DNA from: Burkholderia sp. BCC0506
GTDB taxonomy: Bacteria; Pseudomonadota; Gammaproteobacteria; Burkholderiales; Burkholderiaceae
Length of the DNA stretch: 64,000 nucleotides
Assembly: GCF_902833145.1 (NCBI RefSeq)
Contig: NZ_CADFEN010000004.1
Span: 186,001-250,000 of the forward strand
Direction: 5' to 3'
In this document: positions 8,498-17,799 of the stretch, one piece after another
Layout of the letters: every line of letters begins with the position of its first letter
Numbering within the stretch: position 1 is the first letter of the stretch
Notes under the pieces: generated by a model
Told to the model about the DNA's origin: nothing
Databases searched by the model: none
What the model saw: the letters and a program-made list of their open reading frames with translations, nothing else
Program-made: the position numbers and the translations under genes

Positions 8498-10285
8498 TCA
8501 GCCGGCCTTGCGCGAACCGATGTCGCGCAGATTGACCGGGACGACCGGACGGAAGCGCTCGCGCTTGTGTTCGTCGTCGAAGTGCTGGAGCGCCGGCTTG
8601 ATCAGGTCGCTGCGCGACACGAGGCCCGTGATGCGCAGCGATTGCTCGTCGGCGACCACCGGCAGGCGTTCGAGGCCGAGCATCGCGAGGCGCGACGCGA
8701 CGACGCGGCAGGTTTCGTGCGCCAGCGCGACGGCCGGTGCGCGGCCGGCGAATGCGGCCGCGATCGGCGCGTTGGCGCCGGCCTGCGCGCGGTGCGCATC
8801 GAGCGTCGCGCGATCGACGAGGCCGAGCAGGCGGCCGTTCTGCACGACCGGGTAAGCGCGGTGCGTCTGCTTCGCGCCGAAGTATTGCGTCTCGACGGTA
8901 TCGAGCGTTGCGGCACCGTCGATCGCGACGAGCCGATCGGCCGACGTCATCACTTCGCCGACATCGTGCCGCTCGAGCGGATCGACGCCGTATTCGCGAT
9001 AGATGTGGTAGCCACGGCGCGCGATCTTCTCCGTCATGATCGAGCGCTTCATCACGATGGTCGCGAAGCCATGCGCGACGAGCGTCGCCGCGAGCAGCGG
9101 CAGCAGCGCGTTGGCGTCGTGCGTGAGGCCGAACGCGAACACGATCGCGGTGAGCGGTGCGCCGAGGGTTGCGCCGAGCGTGGCGGCCATGCACACGAGC
9201 GGCCATAGCGCCGGATCGCCGCCGGGCAGCACCGGCGACAGCACGGTGCCGAGGCCGGCGCCGAGCATCAGCAGCGGGGCGAGCACCCCGCCCGACGTGC
9301 CCGAGCCGAGCGCGATCACCCACATCACGGCCTTCACGATCAGCAGTGCGAGTGCGATCTTCAGCGCGATGTGCTGGTGCAGCAGGTCGCCGATCACGTC
9401 GTAGCCGACGCCGAGCGCGCGCGGCTCGAGCCAGCCGCCGATGCCGATCACGATCGCGCCGAGCGCGGGCCACCACATCCAGTGCACGGGCAGCTTCGCG
9501 AAGGTGTCTTCGACGCGATAGAGCGCCGCCGACAGGCCGCACGCGAGCATGCCCGACAGCAGGCCCGCGACGATGCACGACAGCAGTGCGACGGGCGTCG
9601 GCGCGGCGGTCGTCAGCGGAAACAGCGGATCGACGCCGAAGAACACCGCGCGTGCGAAGCCTGCCACCGCGCACGCGAGCGCGACAGGCAGGAAACTGCG
9701 CGGACGCCATTCGAACAGCAGCAGTTCGACCGCGAGCAGCACGGCGGCCACCGGCGTGCCGAACACGGCCGTCATGCCGGCGGCCGCCCCGGCGACGAGC
9801 AGCGTCTTGCGCTCGGCGGCGGTCACGTGCACGCATTGCGCGATCAGCGAGCCGAGCGCGCCGCCCGTCATGATGATCGGGCCTTCGGCGCCGAACGGGC
9901 CGCCGCTGCCGATCACGACGCCGGACGACAGCGGCTTGAGGATCGCGACCTTCGGCGACATGCGGCTCTTGCCGAACAGGATCGCCTCGATCGCTTCCGG
10001 AATGCCGTGGCCGCGGATCTTCTCCGAACCGAAACGCGCCATCAAGCCGACGATCAGCCCGCCGATCACCGGGACGGCGATCACCCATGCGCCCAGCGTG
10101 TTGTTCGCGGGAGAATGGTCGGCGAACGAGAACTGCCGGAAGAAGAACAGGTTCGTGAACAGGTGGATCAGGCTCAACAGCACGAATGCGGCAAGCGTGC
10201 TGAGCAGGCCGATTCCGGCGGCAAGCAGCGCGATCCTGGGCAGGCGCTCGTTGATCGAGAAATCGCGTTTGTGTGGGGCGTTCAT
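8498..10285 (-). CDS. ClC-family chloride channel/antiporter with C-terminal CBS domains
   Basis: 595 residues from the ATG at 10285; the frame runs further upstream but that part overlaps marR antisense to nothing family-like. The ClC signature region reads GSGGPFGAEGPIIMTGGALG (residues about 120-140); the glutamate of GAEGP corresponds to the gating glutamate of E. coli ClC-ec1, which favours H+/Cl- exchange. About ten membrane helices are followed by two CBS repeats (roughly 470-590) that usually bind adenosine nucleotides. It starts 14 bp after the marR stop, so the two are an operon, probably controlled by the palindrome at 10749-10767. Confidence 0.85.
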   Translation of the reverse strand: MNAPHKRDFSINERLPRIALLAAGIGLLSTLAAFVLLSLIHLFTNLFFFRQFSFADHSPANNTLGAWVIAVPVIGGLIVGLMARFGSEKIRGHGIPEAIEAILFGKSRMSPKVAILKPLSSGVVIGSGGPFGAEGPIIMTGGALGSLIAQCVHVTAAERKTLLVAGAAAGMTAVFGTPVAAVLLAVELLLFEWRPRSFLPVALACAVAGFARAVFFGVDPLFPLTTAAPTPVALLSCIVAGLLSGMLACGLSAALYRVEDTFAKLPVHWMWWPALGAIVIGIGGWLEPRALGVGYDVIGDLLHQHIALKIALALLIVKAVMWVIALGSGTSGGVLAPLLMLGAGLGTVLSPVLPGGDPALWPLVCMAATLGATLGAPLTAIVFAFGLTHDANALLPLLAATLVAHGFATIVMKRSIMTEKIARRGYHIYREYGVDPLERHDVGEVMTSADRLVAIDGAATLDTVETQYFGAKQTHRAYPVVQNGRLLGLVDRATLDAHRAQAGANAPIAAAFAGRAPAVALAHETCRVVASRLAMLGLERLPVVADEQSLRITGLVSRSDLIKPALQHFDDEHKRERFRPVVPVNLRDIGSRKAG

Positions 10286-10299
10286 CGGAGTGGCAAGGG

Positions 10300-10713
10300 T
10301 CAGTAATCGATCTGGGGAACCTGGAACGTGCCCTTGAGCGACTTCAGCTCGGCACGATGCATGGCCGCGAGGCGGGCGAGCAGCGTTTCGCCGGCCGGCT
10401 CGAGGTGGACTTCGACCTGGCGGCGGTCGGCTTCGCTCGGCTTGCGCCTCACGAGCCCGAGCGCTTCGCAGCGCGTCACCAGCGCCACCACGCCGTGGTG
10501 CTGCGCCTGCAGGCGTTCGGCGAGCTCGCCGATGGTTGCCCATTCGCGATGCGGATAGCCCTTGATGTGCAGCAGCAGCAGGTATTGCAGCGGCGTCACG
10601 CCTTCGCTTTGCGCGGCGCGTTCGGAGAAGCGCTCGAAGCGGCGCATCTGGTAGCGGAATTCGGACAACTGCTGGAAATCGCTTTTCGTCAGTGCGCGTC
10701 GGGTATCGGTCAT
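10300..10713 (-). CDS. MarR-family transcriptional regulator
   Basis: 137 residues with the MarR winged helix: TPLQYLLLLHIKGYP, IGELAERLQAQHHGVVALVTRCEALGLVRR and SEADRRQVEVHL (residues about 40-110). MarR dimers bind imperfect palindromes and are often released by small aromatic ligands. A perfect 19-bp palindrome lies 36-54 bp upstream of its start, so autoregulation is likely. It is the first gene of a marR-clc operon. A related palindrome precedes the HPP-CBS gene that ends 118 bp upstream, suggesting control of both units. Confidence 0.85.
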   Translation of the reverse strand: MTDTRRALTKSDFQQLSEFRYQMRRFERFSERAAQSEGVTPLQYLLLLHIKGYPHREWATIGELAERLQAQHHGVVALVTRCEALGLVRRKPSEADRRQVEVHLEPAGETLLARLAAMHRAELKSLKGTFQVPQIDY

Positions 10714-10748
10714 CGGGGCGGTCGGGCAATCGGTTACGGTGATGAAAA

Positions 10749-10767
10749 TATATCACGACGTGATATA
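10749..10767. promoter_or_regulatory. Perfect 19-bp palindrome, putative MarR operator
   Basis: TATATCACGACGTGATATA: two 9-bp arms around a central A, in the gap between the HPP-CBS gene and marR, upstream of marR. The AT-rich ends could overlap a -10 box. A related element with the same right half plus AAAT lies at 12062-12080. Confidence 0.75.
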
Positions 10768-10831
10768 AATGGCCGAAATATCGAGAAATAGCTGTATTTT
10801 TCCTCAGCAGACGATGACGTCGTGCGCGGCG

Positions 10832-12007
10832 CTACGCGGCCTCGAGCATTTGGGTCTGCTGATAAAGGCCCGTGACGAGATCCGTCTGCGTAATGATGCC
10901 GACGAGCCGGCGCGACGCATCGACGACCGGAATATGGTGATGGCCCGAATGCGTGAACAGCGGCACGAGCGCCGTGATCGGCATCGTTTCCGGCACCGAC
11001 GCGACGTCGCGCGTCATCACGGAGGCGACGCTCGCGGGCTGGCCGCCGAACGATTGCGGCAGCCGCGCGCACAGGCGCTGCCACAGCGGGGCCGGGCGGC
11101 GCAACGGGCACGTGAGGTCGGCGCGCGTGACGATGCCGACGAGCCGGCCTTCGCCGTCGACCACCGGCAACGCCTTCACGCGGTGGCGCTCGAGCAGCGC
11201 GAGCGCGGCCGTGACCGACGTCGACGGCGCCACCTCGATCGCATGCTTCGTCATCAGGTCGGCGCACTTCAACTGGCCGAACGTGCGCGTATAAGCCTGC
11301 ATTTCGGTTTCGCGCAACAGCGTTTCGAGATCGTCCGGATCGACGTCGAGCCATTCGCTGCGGCGCTTCAGCACCGCGTCGAGGTCGGCGCGCGTGAAGC
11401 CGCCGCGCGCCGGTGCGGCGCCGCCGGCCTGCGGTTTCGCTTCGGGGCGCACGCCGCCGTGCGGGTAGCGGTGCCCGGTCAGCGCGTGATAGACGAGTGC
11501 GGCCGACAGCAGGATCGCCGATTGCAGCGCGATCGGCTGCAGGACGAAACCGAAGCCGAGCGAGTGGATCGCCGGGCCGCCGACCACCGCCGTGAGCGCG
11601 ACGGCGCCCGACGGCGGGTGCACGCAGCGCAGCGCGAACATGCCGCCGATCGCGCACGCGATCGCGACCGCGGCGGCCGTGATCGGATCGGCGATCCATT
11701 GCGCGCACGCGACGCCGACCGTCGCCGCGACGAGATTGCCGCCGATGATCGACCAGGGCTGCGCGAGCGGGCTCGCCGGTACCGCGAACAGCAACACGGC
11801 CGACGCGCCCATCGGCGCGACGAGCAGCGGCACGAGGCCCGGCACGCCGGGCAGCAGCCGCATCGTGGCGCCGACCGTCGCAATGCCCACGAGCGCGCCG
11901 GCGCACGAGCGCAGGCGCTCGCGCCAGCCGAGCGTCATCGGATGGGGAATGAAGCTGTGCAGCCATTGCCGCAACGTGCGGCGCGACGGTGAGGAGCCTG
12001 ACGACAT
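10832..12007 (-). CDS. HPP family membrane protein with two CBS domains
   Basis: 391 residues from the ATG at 12007. An N-terminal HPP domain (residues about 20-190, several membrane helices) contains the name-giving HPPSGA motif in ALRCVHPPSGAVALTAVVGG. The C-terminal half (about 240-390) has two CBS repeats, recognisable from DLMTKHAIEVAPSTSVTAAL and DVASVPETMPITALVPLF. Plant and cyanobacterial HPP proteins transport nitrite, but the bacterial HPP-CBS substrate is not established. Transcription runs towards marR and clc. A palindrome resembling the marR operator sits 55 bp upstream of the start, so it is probably in the same regulon. Confidence 0.85.
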   Translation of the reverse strand: MSSGSSPSRRTLRQWLHSFIPHPMTLGWRERLRSCAGALVGIATVGATMRLLPGVPGLVPLLVAPMGASAVLLFAVPASPLAQPWSIIGGNLVAATVGVACAQWIADPITAAAVAIACAIGGMFALRCVHPPSGAVALTAVVGGPAIHSLGFGFVLQPIALQSAILLSAALVYHALTGHRYPHGGVRPEAKPQAGGAAPARGGFTRADLDAVLKRRSEWLDVDPDDLETLLRETEMQAYTRTFGQLKCADLMTKHAIEVAPSTSVTAALALLERHRVKALPVVDGEGRLVGIVTRADLTCPLRRPAPLWQRLCARLPQSFGGQPASVASVMTRDVASVPETMPITALVPLFTHSGHHHIPVVDASRRLVGIITQTDLVTGLYQQTQMLEAA

Positions 12008-12061
12008 GGAACGGTAAGCGGTAAAAATGACAGCGCGAAGGCGCGGCGACGAGCATCGAAG

Positions 12062-12080
12062 TATATCGTGTTGTGATATA
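12062..12080. promoter_or_regulatory. Second MarR-type operator upstream of the HPP-CBS gene
   Basis: TATATCGTGTTGTGATATA followed by AAAT. The outer six bases of each arm match the 10749-10767 palindrome exactly, and the whole right side (GTGATATAAAT) is identical. It lies in the 362-bp gap between the divergent HPP-CBS and LysR genes; the rest of that gap shows no gene. Confidence 0.65.
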
Positions 12081-12369
12081 AATTGCCGCGCTGCATCAGG
12101 CCGTTGCACGCGCGCGACGCGCCAATCTTGCAGAATCCTTTCATTGTGTGGGAGCTTGCGTACGCGTAACCGCGCAAATTTGTCTGCAGCAGCGTACAAT
12201 TCGGCGCACTCGATTCCCCCGTCATCCCAGAACCCCGTACGCGATGCCCGCTCTCCCGCCTTCTCCCCGGCACGGTGATCGATTCGACGTGGTTCGCGAC
12301 GGTGTTCCGTTATCCCTCTGACGCGAGCGCCGCCAACGCCTCCCCACTGACTCTCCCCAAGCCAATTCA

Positions 12370-13338
12370 ATGGACATGCTCGAAAACATGCGCCTGTTCG
12401 TGCGCGTCGTCGAAGCCGGCAGTTTTACCGCGGTCGCGAAGGAAATCGACGCGACCACCGCGCAGGTCTCGCGCGCGGTCTCGAACCTCGAAGCCCACGT
12501 ACAGACGCGCCTGCTGCATCGCACGACCCGTCACCTCGGCCTGACCGAAAGCGGCGAGCGCTATTTCGAGCGCGCGAAATCGATCCTCGCGGAACTCGAC
12601 TACGCGAATGCGGAGGCGCGCAACGCGCTGCTGCGGCCGAGCGGCAAGATGCGCATTCATGCGATGACGGGGCTCGGGCAGAGTCATGTCGTGTCGTCGA
12701 TCGTCCGTTACCAGGAGGACAACCCCGACGTGTCGGTCGACCTGACGCTGGCGCAGCGGATGCCGAATCTGGTCGAAGAGGGCTACGACGTATCGATCGT
12801 GACGGCGTCGCAGTTGCCCGATTCGGGCTATGTCGCGCAGACGTGCGGCACGAGCTGCAGCGTGCTCGTCGCCTCGCGCGAATATCTGGCGCGGCATGGC
12901 ACGCCGCAGACGCCCGACGAGCTGCCGAATCACGTATGCCTGCGCCTCGATACGCCCGCGTCGCCGGCCGGCGAATGGCGGCTCGAGCGCAGCGACGGCG
13001 AGGAAACCGTCTACGAGCTGCAGCCGGCGCCGTTCCAGGTCAACGTGCCGGACGCGCTGTGCGTCGCGGTGCGTGCCGGCCGCGGGATCGCGTGCGTGGC
13101 GCTGTATACGGTGCTCGACGACATCCGCGAAGGGCGCCTGATCCGCGTGCTGCCCGAGTACCGGCTGCAGACGGTGAGTGTCTATGCCGTCTATGCGACG
13201 CGCCGTTATCTCGATGCAAAGATCCGCACCTTCCTCGATCACCTGCGCACGACGCTCACGCCCGCGCTGGAGAACGATCTGCGCGAGCTCGACCGGCTGA
13301 CGACCGAGCAGATGCCGGGCGGCCGCCGGCGCGCGTGA
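12370..13338 (+). CDS. LysR-family transcriptional regulator
   Basis: 322 residues. The N-terminus MDMLENMRLFVRVVEAGSFT with AKEIDATTAQVSRAVSNLE is the winged helix of the AaeR/CrgA-like LysR branch; residues about 95-300 are the effector-binding domain. It is divergent from the HPP-CBS gene (362 bp between starts) and could regulate it or only itself. The C-terminus is extended and basic (GGRRRA). No ligand can be deduced. Confidence 0.85.
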   Translation: MDMLENMRLFVRVVEAGSFTAVAKEIDATTAQVSRAVSNLEAHVQTRLLHRTTRHLGLTESGERYFERAKSILAELDYANAEARNALLRPSGKMRIHAMTGLGQSHVVSSIVRYQEDNPDVSVDLTLAQRMPNLVEEGYDVSIVTASQLPDSGYVAQTCGTSCSVLVASREYLARHGTPQTPDELPNHVCLRLDTPASPAGEWRLERSDGEETVYELQPAPFQVNVPDALCVAVRAGRGIACVALYTVLDDIREGRLIRVLPEYRLQTVSVYAVYATRRYLDAKIRTFLDHLRTTLTPALENDLRELDRLTTEQMPGGRRRA

Positions 13339-13478
13339 CCGCGCATGCGTGTCGCCGCGGCGTTCATCGGCCGGCGGCGCGATGCGGATCCGCTCGAAGC
13401 GATCAGGTGGAACCGAGTATGGAAATCGTATCGATATCAGCCTAACCTCGACGGACTATCGATCGATTCAAGCATTGA

Positions 13479-14387
13479 ATGATTGAACTGCACCAGCTTC
13501 GCTGCTTCGTCGCCGTGGCCGAAGAACTGCATTTCGGTCGTGCGGCCAGACGGCTCTTCATGACCCAGCCGCCGCTCAGCCGGCAAATCCAGTTGCTCGA
13601 GCACGCGCTCGGCATCGCGCTGCTCGCGCGCAGCAGCCGGCAGGTCAGCCTGACCGCGGCCGGCGAACGCTTCCTGCGCGACGCGCGGCACATCCTCGAA
13701 TTCTCCGCGCGCGCCGAGCAGGCCGCGCAGCGCGTCGCGCACGGCCGGGCCGGGCGCATCACGCTCGGCTTCACGGCCGTCAGTGCGTACCGGATGATTC
13801 CGGTGCTGCTCGCGCACGCGGCGCATGCGTTGCCGGACGTCGACGTCGAATTGCGCGAGATGGTGTCGACCGTGCAGATCGACGCGCTCGCATCGCGGAT
13901 GCTCGATGCGGGTTTCGTGCGCCAGCGCGCCGCGCGCCAGCCGCTCGAATACCGGCTCGTGCAGCGCGAACCGATGCTCGTTGCGGTCGCGGCGGGCGCG
14001 CCGCTCGCGGCCTACGAGCAGATCGGCCCCGACGAGCTCGACCGGCAGCCGTTCATCGCGTATTCGCCGAACGAGGGCAAGTATTTCCACGACATGATTT
14101 CGGGAATGTTCGCGAGCGCCGGGCGGCTGCCGAACTACCTGCACTACGTCGGCCAGACGCATACGATCCTCGGCCTCGTGCGAGCGGGGCTCGGCGCGGC
14201 GCTGGTGCCCGCGTCGGCGCGCGAGCTGCATGTCGACGGCGTGGTGTTCCGGCCGCTGGCGGGCGTCAATGTGGCGGCCGAGCTGTATCTCGCGTGGCGA
14301 GCGGACAACGACAATCCCGCGCTGCCGGTGTTCAACGCGATGGTCGAGCGTTTTCTGACCCAGAGCACGGACGACGTGGGCGTCTAG
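13479..14387 (+). CDS. LysR-family transcriptional regulator (BenM/CatM-like)
   Basis: 302 residues. The start MIELHQLRCFVAVAEELHFGRAA and TQPPLSRQIQLLEHALG are very typical of the CatM/BenM/TfdR group that responds to aromatic or muconate-type ligands; the effector domain is at about 90-295. There is no divergent operon: the upstream neighbour is another LysR in the same direction (140 bp gap), and the downstream gene is convergent. Its target may therefore lie elsewhere. Confidence 0.85.
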   Translation: MIELHQLRCFVAVAEELHFGRAARRLFMTQPPLSRQIQLLEHALGIALLARSSRQVSLTAAGERFLRDARHILEFSARAEQAAQRVAHGRAGRITLGFTAVSAYRMIPVLLAHAAHALPDVDVELREMVSTVQIDALASRMLDAGFVRQRAARQPLEYRLVQREPMLVAVAAGAPLAAYEQIGPDELDRQPFIAYSPNEGKYFHDMISGMFASAGRLPNYLHYVGQTHTILGLVRAGLGAALVPASARELHVDGVVFRPLAGVNVAAELYLAWRADNDNPALPVFNAMVERFLTQSTDDVGV

Positions 14388-14524
14388 CGGCGCCTGCTCG
14401 CCCGAAGGGTTGTCGCGCGCTCGGGAAACTCGGAAAAACTCTGTCGTCTGATGCGGGCGACGAGGCGATTGCCCGCGCGATTCCGGTCGACAACGCGGCT
14501 GCGCCCGGTGGGTACCACGCGGAC

Positions 14525-14546
14525 GCGCGGCGCGAAACCGCCGCGC
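14525..14546. terminator. Hairpin between convergent LysR and chaA-type genes
   Basis: An 8-bp GC stem (14525-14532 with 14539-14546, GCGCGGCG/CGCCGCGC) with a 6-base loop. It sits between two converging stop codons. There is no T run on either side, so termination strength is uncertain. Confidence 0.4.
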
Positions 14547-14557
14547 GCAGCAGGACG

Positions 14558-15646
14558 TCAGTGGGTGATCGACAGGAACAGGTAAGCGGCGAACAGCGCG
14601 ACGTGCACGACGCCGTGCAGCACTGTCGTGCGGCCCTGGCTCAGCGTGAGCGTGCTGACCAGCAGCGTGAGCGCCAGCAGGACCGTTTCCATCGCGCCGA
14701 TCCCGAGCGTGAGCGGCTGGCCGACCCAGATGAACACGGCGGCGACGGTCGGAATCGTGAGCCCGATGCTCGCGAGCGCCGAACCGAGCGCGAGGTTCAT
14801 GCTGGTCTGCAGCCGGTTCGCACGCGCGGCGGTGACGGCCGCCAGCCCTTCCGGCAGCAGCACGAGCGCGGCGATCACGATACCGACCGCGGCTTCGGGC
14901 GCGCCCAGCTTCAGCACCGCGTGCTCGACCGCCGGCGACAGCAGCTTCGCGAGCAGCACGACCGCGACGAGGCTCGCGAACAGCAGCACCATGCTGATGA
15001 CCGCGGTGCGGTTGCTCGGTGCGGCCGCGTGCACCGCTTCGTTCGCGCTGTCGTGCTCGGCGAGGAAGTAGTCGCGGTGGCGCACGGTCTGCACGAACAC
15101 GAACGCGCCGTACAGCACGAGCGACGCGACGCCGGCGAACGCGAGTTGCGATTTCGAGAAGAACGGGCCCGGTGCGGCGTTCAGGTAGTTCGGCATCACG
15201 AGCGACAGCACCGACAGCGACGCGAGCACCGCGAGCGCCTTGCTCGCGCCGCGCCCCTGGAAATCCTGTTCGCCGTGCTTCCACGCGCCGACCAGCAGGC
15301 AGATGCCGACGATGCCGTTACAGATGATCATCACGGCGGCGTACACGGTGTCGCGGGCCAGGCCCGATTTCTCGGGGCCCGCGCCGAGCATCACCGATAC
15401 GATCAGCGCGACTTCGATGACGGTCACGGCGACCGCGAGCACCAGCGTGCCGAACGGTTCGCCGACCCGGTGCGCGACGACTTCCGCATGGTGGACGGCG
15501 GCAAACACGGCGCCGGCGAGCGCGGCGGCGAACACCGCGATGACGAGGCCTTCGGCCGGTACGACGCGCGACAGCGCGAGTACCAGGCAGGCGGCAAGCG
15601 GGGCCCAGAGGGTCCAGCGCGGGAGCTGGTTGGACGAGAGCGGCAT
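14558..15646 (-). CDS. chaA: ChaA-type calcium/sodium:proton antiporter
   Basis: 362 residues, about eleven membrane helices. Two inverted CaCA repeats are visible, each with the acidic ion-binding helix: GTLVLAVAVTVIEVALIVSV (about residues 66-85) and the later LVLLPEGLAAVTAARANRLQ (about 262-281). The family (ChaA of E. coli) exchanges Na+, K+ or Ca2+ for H+, mainly at alkaline pH. The loop between the halves is short, as in bacterial members. It is convergent with the LysR gene; the 540-bp stretch beyond its start carries no gene. Confidence 0.85.
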   Translation of the reverse strand: MPLSSNQLPRWTLWAPLAACLVLALSRVVPAEGLVIAVFAAALAGAVFAAVHHAEVVAHRVGEPFGTLVLAVAVTVIEVALIVSVMLGAGPEKSGLARDTVYAAVMIICNGIVGICLLVGAWKHGEQDFQGRGASKALAVLASLSVLSLVMPNYLNAAPGPFFSKSQLAFAGVASLVLYGAFVFVQTVRHRDYFLAEHDSANEAVHAAAPSNRTAVISMVLLFASLVAVVLLAKLLSPAVEHAVLKLGAPEAAVGIVIAALVLLPEGLAAVTAARANRLQTSMNLALGSALASIGLTIPTVAAVFIWVGQPLTLGIGAMETVLLALTLLVSTLTLSQGRTTVLHGVVHVALFAAYLFLSITH

Positions 15647-16130
15647 GGAGGGTTTCCTTATGGTGGTGGCGGCGCGCGGCGCGCCGTCACGGATTGACGA
15701 AGCCCGGCCGTACTATCTGCCGAACAAGGACGATGAAACCGAAGGGGGCCGCGCGCAATGGCGCTGCCCGGGGTTCGCTGCCGCGAGGCGGCGAGGGGCG
15801 GGGCGGGCCGAGGCCCGTCGCGGGATGAAACGATTCGATGCGGTTGCCCGCGGACGGCGAGACGCACGCATGTGCGGCGTGCAGGCCGGAGGCTCGATTC
15901 GACCCCGGAAGGGAGCGATGAACGGCGGTGACGGCGCGACACGCGTTCCCCCTGGAATCCGGCGATTTGTCGAATTTTATCAGGCGTTCGGGGGTCACTA
16001 TCTCATATTCGAGCGCTTACATTGACCTTTCGGTTTGCAAAAAGTGCCCCGATCTTTCGATTTTTTTGTCGTTGCAGTTGCCGTCATGGCGTCTTGCGTG
16101 ACGCATACGGGCTCGCCCTGACATAAATCT
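15647..16130. other. Intergenic stretch between chaA-type gene and paaH
   Basis: About 480 bp with no recognisable gene; short frames have no coding look. The right end is AT-richer and leads into the PaaR-type operator and paaH promoter. The left end must carry the promoter of the ChaA-type gene. Confidence 0.4.
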
Positions 16131-16151
16131 ACCGACCGGTCGGTTTATAAT
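16131..16151 (+). promoter_or_regulatory. PaaR-type operator and -10 box of the paaH operon
   Basis: ACCGACCGGTCGGT (16131-16144) is a perfect 14-bp palindrome. TATAAT at 16146-16151 follows immediately, so a bound repressor would block RNA polymerase. The motif matches what is known for PaaR, the TetR-family repressor released by phenylacetyl-CoA in beta-proteobacteria. The paaH start is 43 bp downstream of the palindrome. Confidence 0.8.
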
Positions 16152-16186
16152 CGCTCGCACTTCCACTTCATGACGGATCGCAAGCG

Positions 16187-17743
16187 ATGGCTGTTTCTTC
16201 TGCACATTCGGTGAACTCGGGCGCGCTGGCGCCGTCGGCCGTCGTCGGCGTGATCGGCGCCGGCGCGATGGGTGCGGGCATTGCACAGGTCGCGGCGGCG
16301 GCCGGCCATACGGTGCTGCTGTACGACCTGAACGAAGCGGCCTGCGACAAGGCGCTGGCCGGCATCCGCGCACAGTTCGCGCGGCTGGCGGAGAAGGGCC
16401 GGCTCGAATCGGCGCAGGCCGACGCTGCCGGCAACCGGATCCGTGCGGTGCGCGCGCTGGCCGATTGCGCGGGCGCCGCGCTTGTCGTCGAGGCGGCGGC
16501 CGAACGGCTCGACGTGAAGCGCGAAATTTTCGCGACCCTCGAACGGCATGTCGACGACACGTGCGTGCTGGCGACCAACACGTCGTCGATCTCGATCACG
16601 TCGATCGCGGCCGGGCTGCGTGTGCCGCAGCGCGTCGCCGGCCTGCATTTCTTCAATCCGGCGCCGCTGATGGCGCTCGTCGAGGTGGTCAGCGGGCTCG
16701 CGACCGCGCCCGAGGTCGCCCGGATGCTGCATGCGACCGCCGCCGCGTGGGGCAAGCAGCCGGTGATGGCGAAATCGACGCCGGGCTTCATCGTGAACCG
16801 CGTCGCGCGGCCGTATTACGCGGAGGCGCTGCGCGTGCTGAACGAGCAGGGCGGCGCGCCGGCTTCGATCGACGCGGTGATGCGCGAAGCCGGCGGGTTC
16901 CGGATGGGGCCGTTCGAGCTGATGGACCTGATCGGCCACGACGTGAACTTCGCGGTCACCGAATCGGTGTTCCGCGCGTACTTCAACGACCCGCGCTACA
17001 CGCCGTCGCTGATCCAGCAGGAACTCGTGAACGCGGGGTTCCTCGGGCGCAAGTCGGGGCGCGGTTTCTATTCGTATGCGGACGGCGCGACGCCGCCCGC
17101 GCCCGATCTCGAACCGCCGTGCGCCGCGCCGGCCGACGTCGTGCTGTTCGCGCAGGACGGTCCGGCCGCCGCGCTGCTCGCACGCTTCGCCGAACGTATC
17201 GAAGGCGCGCGGCGCCACGACACGCATCCGGACGATCGGCTCGCCGTGGCCGGCCGCGCATCGATCGCGCTGACCGACGGCCGGACGGCCACCGCGCGCG
17301 CCGCGCAAACGGGCGTCGCGGATCTCGTGCTCGTCGATCTCGCGCGCGATTACGCGCAGGCCGGCCTCGTCGCGCTGACCCGCGCGCTCCAGTGCAGCGA
17401 CGCGGCGTACGCGGATGCGGTCGGCCTGTTCCAGCAGGCAGGCTTTCGCGTCGTCGGCGTGGCTGACGTGCCGGGGATGGTCGCGATGCGCACCGTCGCG
17501 ATGCTCGCGAACGAAGCGGCCGACACGGTCAACCAGGGCGTGTGCTCGCCGGCCGATCTCGATCTCGCGATGGAGAAGGGCGTGAACTATCCGTGCGGCC
17601 CGCTCGCGTGGGCCGATGCGATCGGCCTCGGCCGCGTGCATCGCGTGCTGTCGAACCTGGCGGCGAGCTACGGCGAGGACCGCTATCGCGTGTCGCCGCG
17701 GCTCGCCGCGCTGCATGCGGCCGGCCGCACGTTCCGGTCGTAG
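16187..17743 (+). CDS. paaH: 3-hydroxyacyl-CoA dehydrogenase PaaH
   Basis: 518 residues, the usual length for PaaH/PaaC. The NAD-binding Rossmann motif VGVIGAGAMGAGIA is at about 20-33; the first C-terminal 3HCDH domain includes STPGFIVNRVARPYYAEALRV, and a second, partly duplicated one is at about 415-505 (VNYPCGPLAWADAIG). The enzyme oxidises 3-hydroxyadipyl-CoA to 3-oxoadipyl-CoA in phenylacetate breakdown. It is first in an operon with paaK and an enoyl-CoA hydratase, directly behind a PaaR-type operator. The ring epoxidase genes paaABCDE are not in the window, so this is a partial or second paa locus. Confidence 0.88.
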   Translation: MAVSSAHSVNSGALAPSAVVGVIGAGAMGAGIAQVAAAAGHTVLLYDLNEAACDKALAGIRAQFARLAEKGRLESAQADAAGNRIRAVRALADCAGAALVVEAAAERLDVKREIFATLERHVDDTCVLATNTSSISITSIAAGLRVPQRVAGLHFFNPAPLMALVEVVSGLATAPEVARMLHATAAAWGKQPVMAKSTPGFIVNRVARPYYAEALRVLNEQGGAPASIDAVMREAGGFRMGPFELMDLIGHDVNFAVTESVFRAYFNDPRYTPSLIQQELVNAGFLGRKSGRGFYSYADGATPPAPDLEPPCAAPADVVLFAQDGPAAALLARFAERIEGARRHDTHPDDRLAVAGRASIALTDGRTATARAAQTGVADLVLVDLARDYAQAGLVALTRALQCSDAAYADAVGLFQQAGFRVVGVADVPGMVAMRTVAMLANEAADTVNQGVCSPADLDLAMEKGVNYPCGPLAWADAIGLGRVHRVLSNLAASYGEDRYRVSPRLAALHAAGRTFRS

Positions 17744-17799
17744 CCGCGGCGCCGTCCTTCGAACACGACAACGACATCACGCCATTGGAGGAGCCCCCG

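Noticed and set aside
16145-17716. A 523-codon minus-strand frame opposite paaH
   Set aside because: Antisense shadow with no recognisable domain; paaH has a complete domain set, an operator and a promoter.
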